DNA from: Aeromonas veronii
GTDB taxonomy: Bacteria > Pseudomonadota > Gammaproteobacteria > Enterobacterales > Aeromonadaceae
DNA: 64,000 nt
Assembly: GCA_041319085.1 (NCBI GenBank)
Contig: CP101033.1
Coordinates: 3,188,501-3,252,500 of the forward strand
Direction of reading: 5' to 3'
Positions 27,636 to 36,132 of the stretch are shown piece by piece (position 1 is the stretch's first letter; each line of letters begins with the position of its first letter). The position numbers and the translations under genes were made by a program. The notes beneath the pieces were generated by a model. That model saw only the letters and a program-made list of their open reading frames with translations, had not been told where the DNA came from and did no database searches.

Positions 27636-28256
27636 TCACGGGGTCAGGTTAACCAGATGACCGCCCGGCCGCGCCTGACTGTCACGCATCAGATAACCGC
27701 GATTGATCGATGCCCGACCAAACGAGTTGTTGGCACCGAACAGATATTTTTGCGGGATCAGGCTCTGGGCCGTGGTCTCCACCATCTTGGTGCGCATGTC
27801 GATAACGCGGGCGTTGACCAGGATCCCCTTGCTGTTGCGACTGAAAGTGCCGACCAGAATGCGAGAGATCGGCAAACGGGAAGAGAGATCCTTGTAGTTG
27901 CGGCTCAGCACGAAATCCCCCTGCGGCGTCACCTTGATGCTACCGGTCAGTTTGAAGTCCACCACCACCTCGCCGCGGCGGTTGAGCTCGTAGATAAAGC
28001 TCTCTTCAATCTGCTGCCCCATCCAGTTGGTATCTTGCAGGGTATCGAGATCGACGAAAGAGGCCACCGCGATGGGCTCGGTCAGGGTGGTCAGCGATTT
28101 GCGCTCCATCAGCTGTTCGGTCATACGGGCCACCAGCCAGTTGAGCTCCATCCCCTGCGCCGCCTGACGGGGGTCACCCTGATCCCGATTGATAGGGTCG
28201 GAGCCGCACCCGGTCAATGCCAGGGCGAGCGCCAACGCCATGATGAGTTTGTTCAT
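27636..28256 (-). CDS. flgO: Flagellar outer-membrane lipoprotein FlgO
   Basis: A 206-residue lipoprotein with lipobox ALTGC. It carries the FlgO domain (VASFVDLDTLQDTNWMGQQI; IEESFIYELNRRGEVVVDFK; ILVGTFSRNSKGILVNARVI). It is an outer-membrane component of the polar flagellum. The start at 28256 (MNKLIM) has an AGGAAAGG site. Confidence 0.9.
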   Translation of the reverse strand: MNKLIMALALALALTGCGSDPINRDQGDPRQAAQGMELNWLVARMTEQLMERKSLTTLTEPIAVASFVDLDTLQDTNWMGQQIEESFIYELNRRGEVVVDFKLTGSIKVTPQGDFVLSRNYKDLSSRLPISRILVGTFSRNSKGILVNARVIDMRTKMVETTAQSLIPQKYLFGANNSFGRASINRGYLMRDSQARPGGHLVNLTP

Positions 28257-28462
28257 GGATACCTTTCCTGTATCTGCACCTGACTTATTATCGGACGCGC
28301 CAGACAAAGCTTGAGCCGGGAATGAGGCATGATTCTTGCTTTTTAATGGTCATTGTCAGCGCCAGTGTGCGCTGCCACCCGGAAAGTGTTGTGATCCATG
28401 TCGGCCAGCGGATGCCATTTCCTCAAAATGGCTCGGCTGCCCGCCAACTCAAGGTATCTGCT

Positions 28463-29617
28463 ATGAAATTACCGCTGCTGTTGACCCTGCTGCTGGCCAG
28501 CCTGAGCGCCCGCGCCGAGCTTATCGAAGCACAGGGCAGCGCCGCCATTCTGGGGGGCGATGAAGTCTATGCCCGTGAGCAGGCGACTCGCGACGCCCTG
28601 CGTCAGGCCTTGCTGGCCAGCGGCGCGGCTGTTTCCAGCGTCCAGCGTCTGGAAAATGGCAGCCTGCGCTCCGAGCAGATCCAGATCCGCTCCGGCGGTG
28701 ACATTCGCCAGTATCGGCTCAAGCGGGAAGAGGTGCGCAACGGCCGCATGTACATCACGCTGGTGGCCGACATTCAGGCCGAGCGCCAAATCTGCCAGAC
28801 CCAGCACTTCGCCAAGGATTTGACACTGGTCAGGCTACGGATGCGCTATCCGGATCAGGCCAGCTATGGCGCCATGGACGATATGCCGGAAAACCTCTCG
28901 CGACGGCTGTTCGAAACCCTCGCCAACGCACCGCAAGGGGTCGCGGTGCGCCAGTGGCTGGATGAAAACCTGCGTATCGATCCGCTGCATTTGCAACAGG
29001 GGGATCGCAGCGCCCTTGAGGAGATCAAGGCGCTTAGCCTGCGTACCGACAGCCAATATCTGGTGCTCGGCAGTATCGACGATCTCTCCATCGAGCCACA
29101 GGGCAACCAGCTGACCAGCTGGTATGAGGACCCCGTGCGCAACTTTCGCATGCAGCTCTACCTGTTTGACGGCATCAACGGCAGCCTGGTCAACCGCAAG
29201 GTCTACGAAGGGCGCGCCACCTGGACCTTTGGCAAGCGGGAGCAGGTGGGCAGCAGCAGCGGCCAGTTCTGGCAGTCGAGCTACGGCCAGGAGGTCAACT
29301 ACCAGTTGCAACAAGCCGCTCAGGATCTGGTGGCCCAGCTCACCTGTGCCCCGGTCACCGCCCGGGTGGTAGGCCAGAACGAACGCGGTCCCTACATCAA
29401 TCTGGGGCGGCGCAACGGCGTCAAACTCGGCGATCAGTTCCGCATCCAGCACAACGCCGACTTCATCGACCCCTACGGCAAGTCGCGCATGATGCGCAAC
29501 CCGGCCGACGGCCTGTTCGAGGTGGTACAGGTATTCGACGATGGCGCCATCATCAGCAGCCAGAACAAATATTCACCGTTTAACATCCAGAATGGGGATT
29601 TGGCAGTATTGGAATAA
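28463..29617 (+). CDS. flgT: Flagellar assembly protein FlgT
   Basis: A 384-residue periplasmic protein with a signal peptide (MKLPLLLTLLLASLSARA), forming the H ring that stabilises the Na+-driven motor and recruits MotX/Y in Vibrio. N-terminal, middle and C-terminal FlgT domains are covered (AREQATRDALRQALLASGA; VLGSIDDLS; GRRNGVKLGDQFRIQH). The start at 28463 has AAGGT upstream; the longer frame has no signal peptide. Divergent from flgO-flgP. Confidence 0.92.
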   Translation: MKLPLLLTLLLASLSARAELIEAQGSAAILGGDEVYAREQATRDALRQALLASGAAVSSVQRLENGSLRSEQIQIRSGGDIRQYRLKREEVRNGRMYITLVADIQAERQICQTQHFAKDLTLVRLRMRYPDQASYGAMDDMPENLSRRLFETLANAPQGVAVRQWLDENLRIDPLHLQQGDRSALEEIKALSLRTDSQYLVLGSIDDLSIEPQGNQLTSWYEDPVRNFRMQLYLFDGINGSLVNRKVYEGRATWTFGKREQVGSSSGQFWQSSYGQEVNYQLQQAAQDLVAQLTCAPVTARVVGQNERGPYINLGRRNGVKLGDQFRIQHNADFIDPYGKSRMMRNPADGLFEVVQVFDDGAIISSQNKYSPFNIQNGDLAVLE

Positions 29618-29667
29618 GAATCAAGGGTTTAAAAGGGAGTTGCTTCTTGTATAATGCCCGCCACACA

Positions 29668-29744
29668 GCTCCCGTAGCTCAGTAGGATAGAGCGGTCCCC
29701 TCCTAAGGGACAGGCCACTGGTTCGACTCCAGTCGGGAGCGCCA
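29668..29744 (+). tRNA. tRNA-Arg (CCT)
   Basis: A 77-base cloverleaf. The acceptor GCTCCCG pairs with CGGGAGC, the anticodon stem is GTCCC/GGGAC with loop CTCCTAA (anticodon CCT), the T arm is ACTGG/CCAGT with TTCGACT, and CCA is encoded. A TATAAT box lies at 29650-29655. This marks the left edge of the accessory region. Confidence 0.97.
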
Positions 29745-29751
29745 TATAAAA

Positions 29752-29795
29752 CAAGGGGTTAGCATCATCATGATGCTAACCCCTTGGTCATTTTT
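29752..29795 (+). terminator. Terminator of tRNA-Arg
   Basis: A perfect stem of 16 pairs (29752-29767 with 29771-29786) around TCA, followed by TTTTT a few bases later. Confidence 0.88.
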
Positions 29796-29799
29796 GGCC

Positions 29800-29822
29800 C
29801 CATACCCCTCTCCGTACCCCTC
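29800..29822 (+). repeat. Short direct repeats, possible integrase arm sites
   Basis: CCATACCCCTC and CCGTACCCCTC lie head to tail just after the tRNA-Arg terminator. Direct repeats of this length next to a tRNA resemble arm-type binding sites left by a tyrosine integrase. No integrase gene is visible in the window. Confidence 0.35.
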
Positions 29823-29944
29823 CAACGAAGTTCATTGTCTCACTAAAAGTGACCGATAAGAGATGCTTATTCACGCGCACTTAAACATCAAATGATTATC
29901 ATTATAATAATTTACAGATATATATTATCTCCATGAACCTACCC

Positions 29945-29972
29945 AAGGGACTGCTCTGTGCAGTCCCTTTTT
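29945..29972 (+). terminator. Terminator-like hairpin before the DUF932 gene
   Basis: AAGGGACTGC (29945-29954) pairs with GCAGTCCCTT (29960-29969) and is followed by Ts. It ends 16 bases before the ATG of the DUF932 gene, so any transcript from upstream would meet it. Similar hairpins precede other genes of this module. Confidence 0.75.
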
Positions 29973-29987
29973 CATTGGAGATTTCTC

Positions 29988-30938
29988 ATGGCTCACCTGA
30001 TCGATACGATGGCCTACACCGGTCAAACGCCCTGGCATGGCCTTGGCAATGTCTTACCCCCGCAACAATCTCTCGATATCTGGCTACAGGCAGCCGGGAT
30101 GAATTGGACTATCGAGCAGAGCGACGTGATGTTTAACGTCGCCTCCGATGCACTCCATATCCGCCCCTACAGCGACAGCAAGGTACTTTATCGCTCCGAT
30201 ACCCTTGCCCCCCTATCGGTGGTCTCAAGCCGCTACAACGTGGTACAGCCTCACGAGGTGCTGCACTTCTATCAAGACCTGGTGGAAGCTGGTGGCTTTG
30301 AGCTGGAGACTGCAGGCTCGCTCAAAGGCGGCCGCAAGCTGTGGGCACTGGCTAAGACCGGCCAGGATCTAAAACTCAAAGGCAATGACTTGGTAAAGTC
30401 CTATCTGCTGTTGGCGACCAGCTGCGATGGCACACTCTGCACCACGGCGCAGTTCACTTCGCTGCGGGTGGTATGCAACAACACCCTGCAGATGGCACTG
30501 CGCGGTTCGACCGGTGCCATCAAGGTGCCCCACTCCACTCAGTTCGATGCTGCTGCCGTCAAAGAGTCGCTCGGACTGGGGATCTCCCATTGGGATGAGT
30601 TCAAAATCCAGAGCAAGGCGCTGGCACAACGGCCCGTCGCCCCCGAAGAGGCGCTACGCTTTTTCAGCGACTTGCTGGCGCAACCGCTGGATGAGGAGAG
30701 CATCATTCTCACCAAGCCGGTACAACGGCTGCATGAGCTCTATCAGGGCGCGGGTATGGGCTCAGAGCTTGCCAGTTCCCGCAATACAGCCTGGGGGCTG
30801 GTCAATGCGGTCACCGAATACGTGGATCACCACCGCCGTGCCCGCAGCCAGGATCACCGGCTCGATTCCGCCTGGTTTGGTCAAGGCGCCCAACTCAAAT
30901 CCCAAGCCCTGAATCAGGCACTCACTCTGCTGCAGTAA
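29988..30938 (+). CDS. DUF932 / phage-plasmid-like protein
   Basis: A 316-residue DUF932 (TIGR03299-type) protein found on phages, plasmids and integrative elements. MAYTGQTPWHGLGNVL and SRYNVVQPHEVLHFYQDLVE are characteristic. Function unknown; it often accompanies recombination genes. The start at 29988 has GGAG seven bases upstream. First gene after tRNA-Arg. Confidence 0.9.
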   Translation: MAHLIDTMAYTGQTPWHGLGNVLPPQQSLDIWLQAAGMNWTIEQSDVMFNVASDALHIRPYSDSKVLYRSDTLAPLSVVSSRYNVVQPHEVLHFYQDLVEAGGFELETAGSLKGGRKLWALAKTGQDLKLKGNDLVKSYLLLATSCDGTLCTTAQFTSLRVVCNNTLQMALRGSTGAIKVPHSTQFDAAAVKESLGLGISHWDEFKIQSKALAQRPVAPEEALRFFSDLLAQPLDEESIILTKPVQRLHELYQGAGMGSELASSRNTAWGLVNAVTEYVDHHRRARSQDHRLDSAWFGQGAQLKSQALNQALTLLQ

Positions 30939-30973
30939 TTCCGCTTCCCCATTCAAACCGCATAACGACCTCC

Positions 30974-30999
30974 CCCGGACTGGCACAAGCCAATCCGGG
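30974..30999 (+). terminator. Terminator-like hairpin before the yqaJ gene
   Basis: CCCGGACTGGC and GCCAATCCGGG pair with one mismatch around ACAA, 34 bases before the next ATG. No long T run follows, so it may be an RNA processing or attenuation structure. Confidence 0.5.
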
Positions 31000-31032
31000 C
31001 GTAGCCATTTATGCCGTCAACAAGGAATAGTC

Positions 31033-32022
31033 ATGAAAGCAAAAACCAAATACGGCCAAGCCCTGCGGCTGGCCTCCACTACCCAATTAACCCGCGAGCA
31101 GTGGCTCGCTATCCGCAAACTCGGCATTGGCTCCTCCGATGCCGCCGTGGCAGTGGGGCTCTCCCCCTACAAATGCCCGCTCAGCCTGTGGTTGGAGAAG
31201 ACTGGCCGCAAGGAGCCGGAAGATATCTCCCATAAGGAAGCGGTGCTGTGGGGCATCGAGCTCGAACCTGTGCTGGCACAGGTCTATGCCAAGCGCACAG
31301 GCTACAAGGTGCGCCGCGTCAATGCAGTGCTGCAACACCCCGAACAACCCTTCATGCTCGCCAACCTCGATCGGGAGGTGGTCGGCCACCCCGATGGGCC
31401 GGGCATTCTGGAGATCAAGACCGCCAGCTATCACAGCGCCCCCCAGTGGGAGGAAGGCGTGCCGGTGGCTTACCAGTGTCAGGTACTGCATCAACTGGCC
31501 GTTACCGGCCATGCTTGGGCCGAAGTGGCAGTGCTGATCGGCGGCCAGGATTTTCGGATTTACCGCATCGAGCGCGATGAGGAGAAGATCCAGGATCTCA
31601 CCGAGCGGGAAGCGCAGTTCTGGCAGATGGTGCAACAAGACCAGCAGCCCGAGCCTGACGGCTCGAGTGATGCCGCTAATACTCTGAGCTGGCTCTTCCC
31701 CCGTGACGATGGCCAGACGGTGGATCTCTCCGATTCTCCCGAGTTCAACCAGCTGTTTGGCGAGCTATTGCGATTGCGTCAGCAAAAGGAAGCTGTCGAG
31801 CAGCAGGAGTCACAACTCAAGCAGCGGCTACAAGCCACTTTGGGTGAAGCGACAGCCGGGCTGTTTGCCGACGGCAAGATCACCTGGAAGCGCAGTAAAG
31901 ACCGGCTGGCACCGGATCTGGATAAGCTCGGGCAGGATCATCCCGACTTGCTCACCCGTTACGTCAAACCGGTGCCAGGCGTGCGCCGCTTCACCATTCA
32001 ACCCTTGAGGCAAACACCATGA
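31033..32022 (+). CDS. YqaJ family phage-type exonuclease
   Basis: A 329-residue lambda-exonuclease-like nuclease of the YqaJ viral recombinase family. LAIRKLGIGSSDAAVAVGLS begins the domain; the catalytic segment is ANLDREVVGHPDGPGILEIK with Asp and Glu-x-Lys. In elements of this kind it works with a single-strand annealing protein in recombination. The C-terminal part is Gln/Glu-rich and probably coiled-coil. Its TGA overlaps the ATG of the next gene. Confidence 0.9.
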   Translation: MKAKTKYGQALRLASTTQLTREQWLAIRKLGIGSSDAAVAVGLSPYKCPLSLWLEKTGRKEPEDISHKEAVLWGIELEPVLAQVYAKRTGYKVRRVNAVLQHPEQPFMLANLDREVVGHPDGPGILEIKTASYHSAPQWEEGVPVAYQCQVLHQLAVTGHAWAEVAVLIGGQDFRIYRIERDEEKIQDLTEREAQFWQMVQQDQQPEPDGSSDAANTLSWLFPRDDGQTVDLSDSPEFNQLFGELLRLRQQKEAVEQQESQLKQRLQATLGEATAGLFADGKITWKRSKDRLAPDLDKLGQDHPDLLTRYVKPVPGVRRFTIQPLRQTP

Positions 32023-33011
32023 TCAAAGGACTGGCGATTACCCCGCCCGTGATCGGACGGATCTGCATCGGCAAGCTGGTGCAAAAACAGGATAAGTGGG
32101 TGCCAGAGAAGGACGACAGCTTCACCCTCACCACTCAGGTACAACAAAAGGGGGGATGGTTACTCCATCCCCTGCACCAACACTACTCATCGCAAAAGAG
32201 TGGCCAAGGTCAGGAGCAAACCAAGATCCGCGCCATTCCGGTGCGAGTGCTGTTCAACGACAGCGACTTGAATCTGCGGGCGGAATACAGCGCCTTTGAC
32301 CGGCAAACCGGCAGGCCGCTCTGTGTCGGGAATGGGGAGGTGGCAAGACGAGTGGGGGCACAAGGCATGGAGGAGGTCAGCTGCTCTGGACCAGAGCGCT
32401 GCGCCTTTGCTGGCCAACAGGGCTGCAAGCTGTACGGGCGACTGAACCTGTTTGTGGAGGGGCAAGGGGATGAGCTGGGCAGCTTTATCTTCCGCACCAC
32501 CGGCTACAACTCGGTACGCACCCTGGCGGCACGGCTGAAGTATCTGGAGGCTGTGAGCGGTGGCCATACCCGTTATCTGCCGCTCACCCTGAGGCTGCGG
32601 GCCAAGAGCACTGCCCAGTCCTACCGCACACCGGTCTACTACGTGGATTTGACCTTACGGGAAGAGACCAATCTGACCGAGGCCGTCAGGCTGGCACAGG
32701 AGGCCGCCCAGCGTGACCAAGAAGCGGGGCTCGCCATCAACCAGATGGAGCAGGCCGCTCGTGAGCTGCTGCGTAACGGCCAGTTTGAGGATATCGATGA
32801 AGAGGTGCCGATGTTACTGGAGGAGTTCTATCCCGAAACAAACAGCGACGAGACGGCGAGTGGAAACGTAGGGGCAGTGGAGGTTGCCTCGCACAACGCA
32901 CCGCAAAGCCAAGCAACCAGAACGTCACAGAGGCCGCAACCAAGAAGGAGTCCGCTCACCAACAAATTGGGAAAAGGGACCCCATCCCCTCCCCCAGTAA
33001 ATGGCGGGTGA
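32019..33011 (+). CDS. Gp3/metal-binding-like mobile-element protein
   Basis: A 330-residue protein beginning MIKGLAITPPVIGRICIGKL, with a Cys cluster (CSGPERCAFAGQQGCKLYG) and the segment IFRTTGYNSVRTLAARLKYL. Relatives are labelled hydrolase or metal-binding proteins and resemble Gp3-like recombination directionality factors; the latter role is an inference. The C-terminal tail from about residue 270 is low-complexity. It is coupled to the exonuclease by an ATGA overlap. Confidence 0.7.
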   Translation: MIKGLAITPPVIGRICIGKLVQKQDKWVPEKDDSFTLTTQVQQKGGWLLHPLHQHYSSQKSGQGQEQTKIRAIPVRVLFNDSDLNLRAEYSAFDRQTGRPLCVGNGEVARRVGAQGMEEVSCSGPERCAFAGQQGCKLYGRLNLFVEGQGDELGSFIFRTTGYNSVRTLAARLKYLEAVSGGHTRYLPLTLRLRAKSTAQSYRTPVYYVDLTLREETNLTEAVRLAQEAAQRDQEAGLAINQMEQAARELLRNGQFEDIDEEVPMLLEEFYPETNSDETASGNVGAVEVASHNAPQSQATRTSQRPQPRRSPLTNKLGKGTPSPPPVNGG

Positions 33012-33190
33012 TCAGCGGGAACGAGCCAACCACTCCACCAACCGTTCTACCGTTTCCAGCAACAGGGTTCGGTCTGCATCATCAAGCCGAGCCAGTTGCT
33101 GGCTTAGCACAATGCCCTGCTCGGTCGGGCGGTTGCTGGTCTCGCGCAGAAAATCCGCCAGCTCATGAAGAACTGCAAAAGGCGAACACC
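33012..33190 (-). pseudogene. 3' remnant of an unidentified gene
   Basis: On the minus strand an open frame of about 58 codons ends LARLDDADRTLLLETVERLV and WLARSR before TGA. It reads as a helical protein C-terminus but has no ATG, GTG or TTG in frame and is closed upstream by TAA. It lies directly against the end of the preceding gene. The parent family is not identified. The rest of the gap to 33416 holds only a hairpin. Confidence 0.5.
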
Positions 33191-33351
33191 AACTTAATAG
33201 CAGGCCAATTTAATTGCGATTATTCAGGCGACCGAGGTGTTTGCTCACAACCAGGTCACTCGGCTACCTGTATCCACCTTCACCCCCCAGTTTCATCAAC
33301 CCCTGAAGATCACCGTGAGCAATAATTAGTCCGCTCAGAAAAAACAAAGCC

Positions 33352-33384
33352 AAAGGGCGTCACCATTACGGTGACGCCCTTTTT
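33352..33384 (+). terminator. Terminator-like hairpin before the LRAT-like gene
   Basis: AAAGGGCGTCACC (33352-33364) and GGTGACGCCCTTT (33370-33382) form a perfect 13-bp stem with a T run, 32 bases before the next ATG. Confidence 0.8.
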
Positions 33385-33416
33385 CATTTCCAATTCTTGA
33401 TGAGGATCATCACCCC

Positions 33417-33995
33417 ATGACACGACATTTCATTATCGGCGATCACTTGGTAACACCGCAGCCTGAAGGCCAGCATCATGGCCTCTTTGTTGGCCATGAC
33501 CAGATCATTCACTGTCTACCATTAACTTTTGGAGAGCACTCAGGCCAACTGACGTTGACCTCGTTGGCGCAATTCAGTCAGCACTGCGCTATTGAGGTCA
33601 AGCCCCATGCCATGCGCCTGTTCAGTCGAGAGGAAAGCCTGACGCGGGCTTACGCCCGACTCAATGAAGGTGAGCAAGGTCAGCCCTTTGCCAGTGGCGA
33701 GCAGTTTGTTACCTGGTGCATCGAAGGGCTTGTGCGCCCCCCCAGGTTGCTGCAAACCGCTTTAGCAACGGTGGTGGCTGCCGAAGTCGCTCGTCACACG
33801 TTAGGCAAGGCGGCCACCAGTGCAACGGCAGGACTTGCTGCCAGCACCCTAGCCACAACGGCTGGCGGTAGTGGCGCAGCTGCAACGGTAGTATCGGTGA
33901 CCGGTATTGCCACAGCCCCATTGTTAGCACCCCTTGCCGTGGGTGCCGTCGCAGCCTATGGCGTCAGCAAGCTGTGGGATTGGTTAAACGACTGA
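33417..33995 (+). CDS. LRAT-like (NlpC/P60 superfamily) protein, catalytic Cys replaced
   Basis: A 192-residue protein. Residues 1-110 resemble lecithin-retinol acyltransferase domains (HHGLFVGHDQIIHC with the catalytic His region; FASGEQFVTWC). In active LRAT enzymes the second motif is NCEHF; here it reads SGEQF, so the usual catalytic Cys is missing. Residues 115-185 are Ala/Gly-rich and hydrophobic, suggesting membrane insertion. Function unknown. Such genes are frequent on mobile elements. Confidence 0.75.
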   Translation: MTRHFIIGDHLVTPQPEGQHHGLFVGHDQIIHCLPLTFGEHSGQLTLTSLAQFSQHCAIEVKPHAMRLFSREESLTRAYARLNEGEQGQPFASGEQFVTWCIEGLVRPPRLLQTALATVVAAEVARHTLGKAATSATAGLAASTLATTAGGSGAAATVVSVTGIATAPLLAPLAVGAVAAYGVSKLWDWLND

Positions 33996-34013
33996 CCCAT
34001 CACTTCAAAGCAA

Positions 34014-34037
34014 AAGCAGGGGGCTCCCCCCCTGCTT
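34014..34037 (+). terminator. Terminator-like hairpin before the DUF2787 gene
   Basis: AAGCAGGGGG and CCCCCTGCTT form a perfect 10-bp stem around CTCC, 20 bases before the next ATG. No T run follows. Confidence 0.6.
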
Positions 34038-34057
34038 GAACTCAATGAGGAAACACC

Positions 34058-34483
34058 ATGACCATTCCCTTTTTCCGGGACGGCTTTGCCCTGCCCGTAA
34101 CCCAAGCATTGTTGGTTCTGCTCAACCAAGAGGTCGCTAACACCGAGCTCAACCTTGAGCGCTTAACCCAACTGACCTTCAACTTTCGCAACCCCGGCTA
34201 CAGTGCCGAGCAAGGCGGCGTGCACCCGGTCGAGATCCGCCTGATCCGTGGGCTCGATGGCTGGTTGTTCGATTACGTCACCGACTTTAGCTACCAGGGG
34301 CGGGGCCATGATGCCGAGCTCTGCAAGGAGCTCGATTTCAACTTCCTCGATGGAGAACACACCATGCTGGGCTGGGGACCGCTGCGGCTGGCCGAAGCGC
34401 GGGAGTTGTTCGACATCTGGCAGAGCAACTTTATTGCCTACTGCCGGTTGGAATGCTTCAGCGTCACGGTCGCAGGAGATTAG
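34058..34483 (+). CDS. DUF2787 family protein
   Basis: A 141-residue DUF2787 protein (LTFNFRNPGYSAEQGGVHPV; IRLIRGLDGWLFDYVTDFSY), a family common on Vibrio, Shewanella and Aeromonas integrative elements. Function unknown. An AATGAGGAAA ribosome-binding region precedes the ATG. The next gene follows after 9 bases. Confidence 0.85.
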   Translation: MTIPFFRDGFALPVTQALLVLLNQEVANTELNLERLTQLTFNFRNPGYSAEQGGVHPVEIRLIRGLDGWLFDYVTDFSYQGRGHDAELCKELDFNFLDGEHTMLGWGPLRLAEARELFDIWQSNFIAYCRLECFSVTVAGD

Positions 34484-34492
34484 GAGGACACG

Positions 34493-34903
34493 ATGAGCCA
34501 AGAATTAGCGCTCTCCCACTACTCACGTCAGTGGTTGGGACAAATCACCACCAACGCCAAGATAACACCCACCAGCTGTGGTCAGCGTTGGCTGCTGCAC
34601 CTGACACCGGATAGCCAACAAGCCAGCACAGTCACCTTACAAGTGCGCTGGTCTGGCGTGCAGTGGCAACTGATCTCCCTCACCAATGCTGAGGACTGGC
34701 ACACCATAAGCCAGCCGAGGGATGAAATCTGCATCGACCCCGAACGTCGCTGTTTCTGGCGCAGTCAAGCAGGACCCGTGCCACTCACCGAACAACCCCG
34801 CGTACTGGCCAACTTTCTGGCCGACCTGCAACGCATCTGCATTCATCGCGGCTATGCCGTGGCGAGTGACCCCATCCCTGACAAGGAGACCGAAGATGAT
34901 TAA
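34493..34903 (+). CDS. Hypothetical mobile-element protein
   Basis: A 136-residue cytosolic protein with no recognised domain (SHYSRQWLGQITTNAKITPT; WHTISQPRDEICIDPERRCF). It starts nine bases after the DUF2787 gene with AGGAGGAC upstream, and its end overlaps the next ORF by 8 bases, so the three are co-translated. No function proposed. Confidence 0.7.
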   Translation: MSQELALSHYSRQWLGQITTNAKITPTSCGQRWLLHLTPDSQQASTVTLQVRWSGVQWQLISLTNAEDWHTISQPRDEICIDPERRCFWRSQAGPVPLTEQPRVLANFLADLQRICIHRGYAVASDPIPDKETEDD

Positions 34904-35201
34904 CGCTGTGCTCGCCATCGAGCTGGAGGCTTATCTTGAGCATGATGGTCAGATTGAAGCAGTGCATGACCAAAGCCAGCCGGTGGACGGTTACGCCCTC
35001 TACCTGCGCTATGAAAACGAACGGGGTGACGCACTGGCGCAATGGCTGTGCGATCACCCGGATCACTACTGGCTAACACGGGTAGGTAACTTGCTCGCCA
35101 CCAGTTACCACATTCCGCTGCACGACTACACCCCGCTCACCCTGGCGGCCAGAACACCGCCAACCAAGCCTGCGGTCACCCCCCATTCAGTAACCCATTA
35201 A
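34896..35201 (+). CDS. Hypothetical mobile-element protein
   Basis: A 101-residue protein starting MINAVLAIELEAYLEHDGQ, with AAGGAG eight bases upstream of the ATG at 34896. The middle reads as a small mixed fold (GYALYLRYENERGDALAQWL); the tail is Pro/Thr-rich. It overlaps the previous gene by 8 bases. No family recognised. Confidence 0.68.
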   Translation: MINAVLAIELEAYLEHDGQIEAVHDQSQPVDGYALYLRYENERGDALAQWLCDHPDHYWLTRVGNLLATSYHIPLHDYTPLTLAARTPPTKPAVTPHSVTH

Positions 35202-35264
35202 CCAACTACCTCGCCTACCCTGCCGCATCCCACGCGGTGGGGCGATGGCGTATGGAGCACCATC

Positions 35265-35783
35265 ATGTTGCATCACAAACTGATCGCCGGGGAGATCCCC
35301 GGTACCTATCGGGTAACTGACCTTGTCACCGACGACGACCTGCTCACCATAGCCCAAGCTGTTGCCCGCAAGAAACTCGCCAAGGGCGTTGCCATCACCG
35401 ATAAAAACTTGGCCCATCAAGCCCTGCAAGGACTGCTGCAAACACGGGATCGCGAAGTTTTTGCGGCACTGTTCCTCGATAACCAACACCGGATCCTGGC
35501 CTACGAGGAGCTGTTCCTTGGCACCCTGTCCGCTGCGACCGTCTACCCGCGCGATGTCGTCAAGCGGGCACTGCACCACAATGCTGCCGCTCTTATGCTG
35601 GTGCATAACCACCCGTCGGGATACCCAGAACCCAGCCGGGCAGATATCGAAATCACCCAACGATTGCAGAACGCGTTGGAGCTAGTCGATATCCGCACCC
35701 TGGATCACCTGGTTGTCGGCACTGAGGGGTGGTGTCGCTGGCAGAGAGAGGATATTGCTAGCCCTGCCGATACTCGACGGTGA
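35265..35783 (+). CDS. radC: RadC-family JAB-domain protein
   Basis: A 172-residue RadC-like protein lacking the N-terminal helix-hairpin-helix of housekeeping RadC, as is usual for mobile-element copies. The JAB metal motif [14 protein letters not shown] is intact, with the upstream Glu also present ([20 protein letters not shown]). Function in elements is unclear, possibly in recombination or anti-defence. A hairpin CCCAC/GTGGG (35229-35241) precedes it. Last gene of the plus-strand mobile module. Confidence 0.9.
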   Translation: MLHHKLIAGEIPGTYRVTDLVTDDDLLTIAQAVARKKLAKGVAITDKNLAHQALQGLLQTRDREVFAALFLDNQHRILAYEELFLGTLSAATVYPRDVVKRALHHNAAALMLVHNHPSGYPEPSRADIEITQRLQNALELVDIRTLDHLVVGTEGWCRWQREDIASPADTRR

Positions 35784-35789
35784 TGCTTC

Positions 35790-35831
35790 ATATGTGCTCC
35801 AAAACGCGACATGTGTATCTATTCAGTATCG
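35790..35831 (-). repeat. Conserved junction/operator element, copy 1
   Basis: Read on the minus strand this is CGATACTGAATAGATA, CACATGTCGCGTTTTGG and AGCACATATG. It is nearly the same as the promoter-proximal segment in front of the WYL gene at 55808, down to the ribosome-binding site and ATG, yet the coding part that should follow is absent and the radC stop codon lies 6 bases away. Confidence 0.7.
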
Positions 35832-36132
35832 TCACTCCTCCCTGAAATCCCTACACTGGGGGCCTCCCAGATAGGTGCTAACCACTGACTTCTGGGTACA
35901 TCGGTTTTGCGGCAGATTGCCGTGCATATCGCAATTTTCATCTCTTCTAAGTCAAGCAATCCGTCGTTGCTGGTTGTGCTTATTCATCACCTCAGACTGT
36001 GAGCTGCTCGGCAATTCGCAACATCGTTTCAGAAATCGAGTTGGGTCGGCTTGTGACACATCGACAAAGGAGTAGGATGCTGCCCTCAAATAAATCAAGG
36101 ATTAATAATCATCCATGCCAGGGAAACAGAGC
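35832..36132 (+). other. Intergenic region upstream of the ARH operon
   Basis: About 300 bases without a gene. It should hold the promoter of the ADP-ribosylglycohydrolase operon. AAGGATTAATAATCATCC precedes a possible upstream ATG at 36115. Nothing else is recognised. Confidence 0.4.

Noticed and set aside
29800..29822. CRISPR-like repeat near tRNA-Arg
   Set aside because: Only two 11-bp units with no spacers and no cas genes in the window; no CRISPR array is present.
33008..33325. Plus-strand 105-codon frame after the Gp3-like gene
   Set aside because: It lacks a ribosome-binding site, has Pro/His-rich random composition and lies opposite a more protein-like minus-strand fragment.
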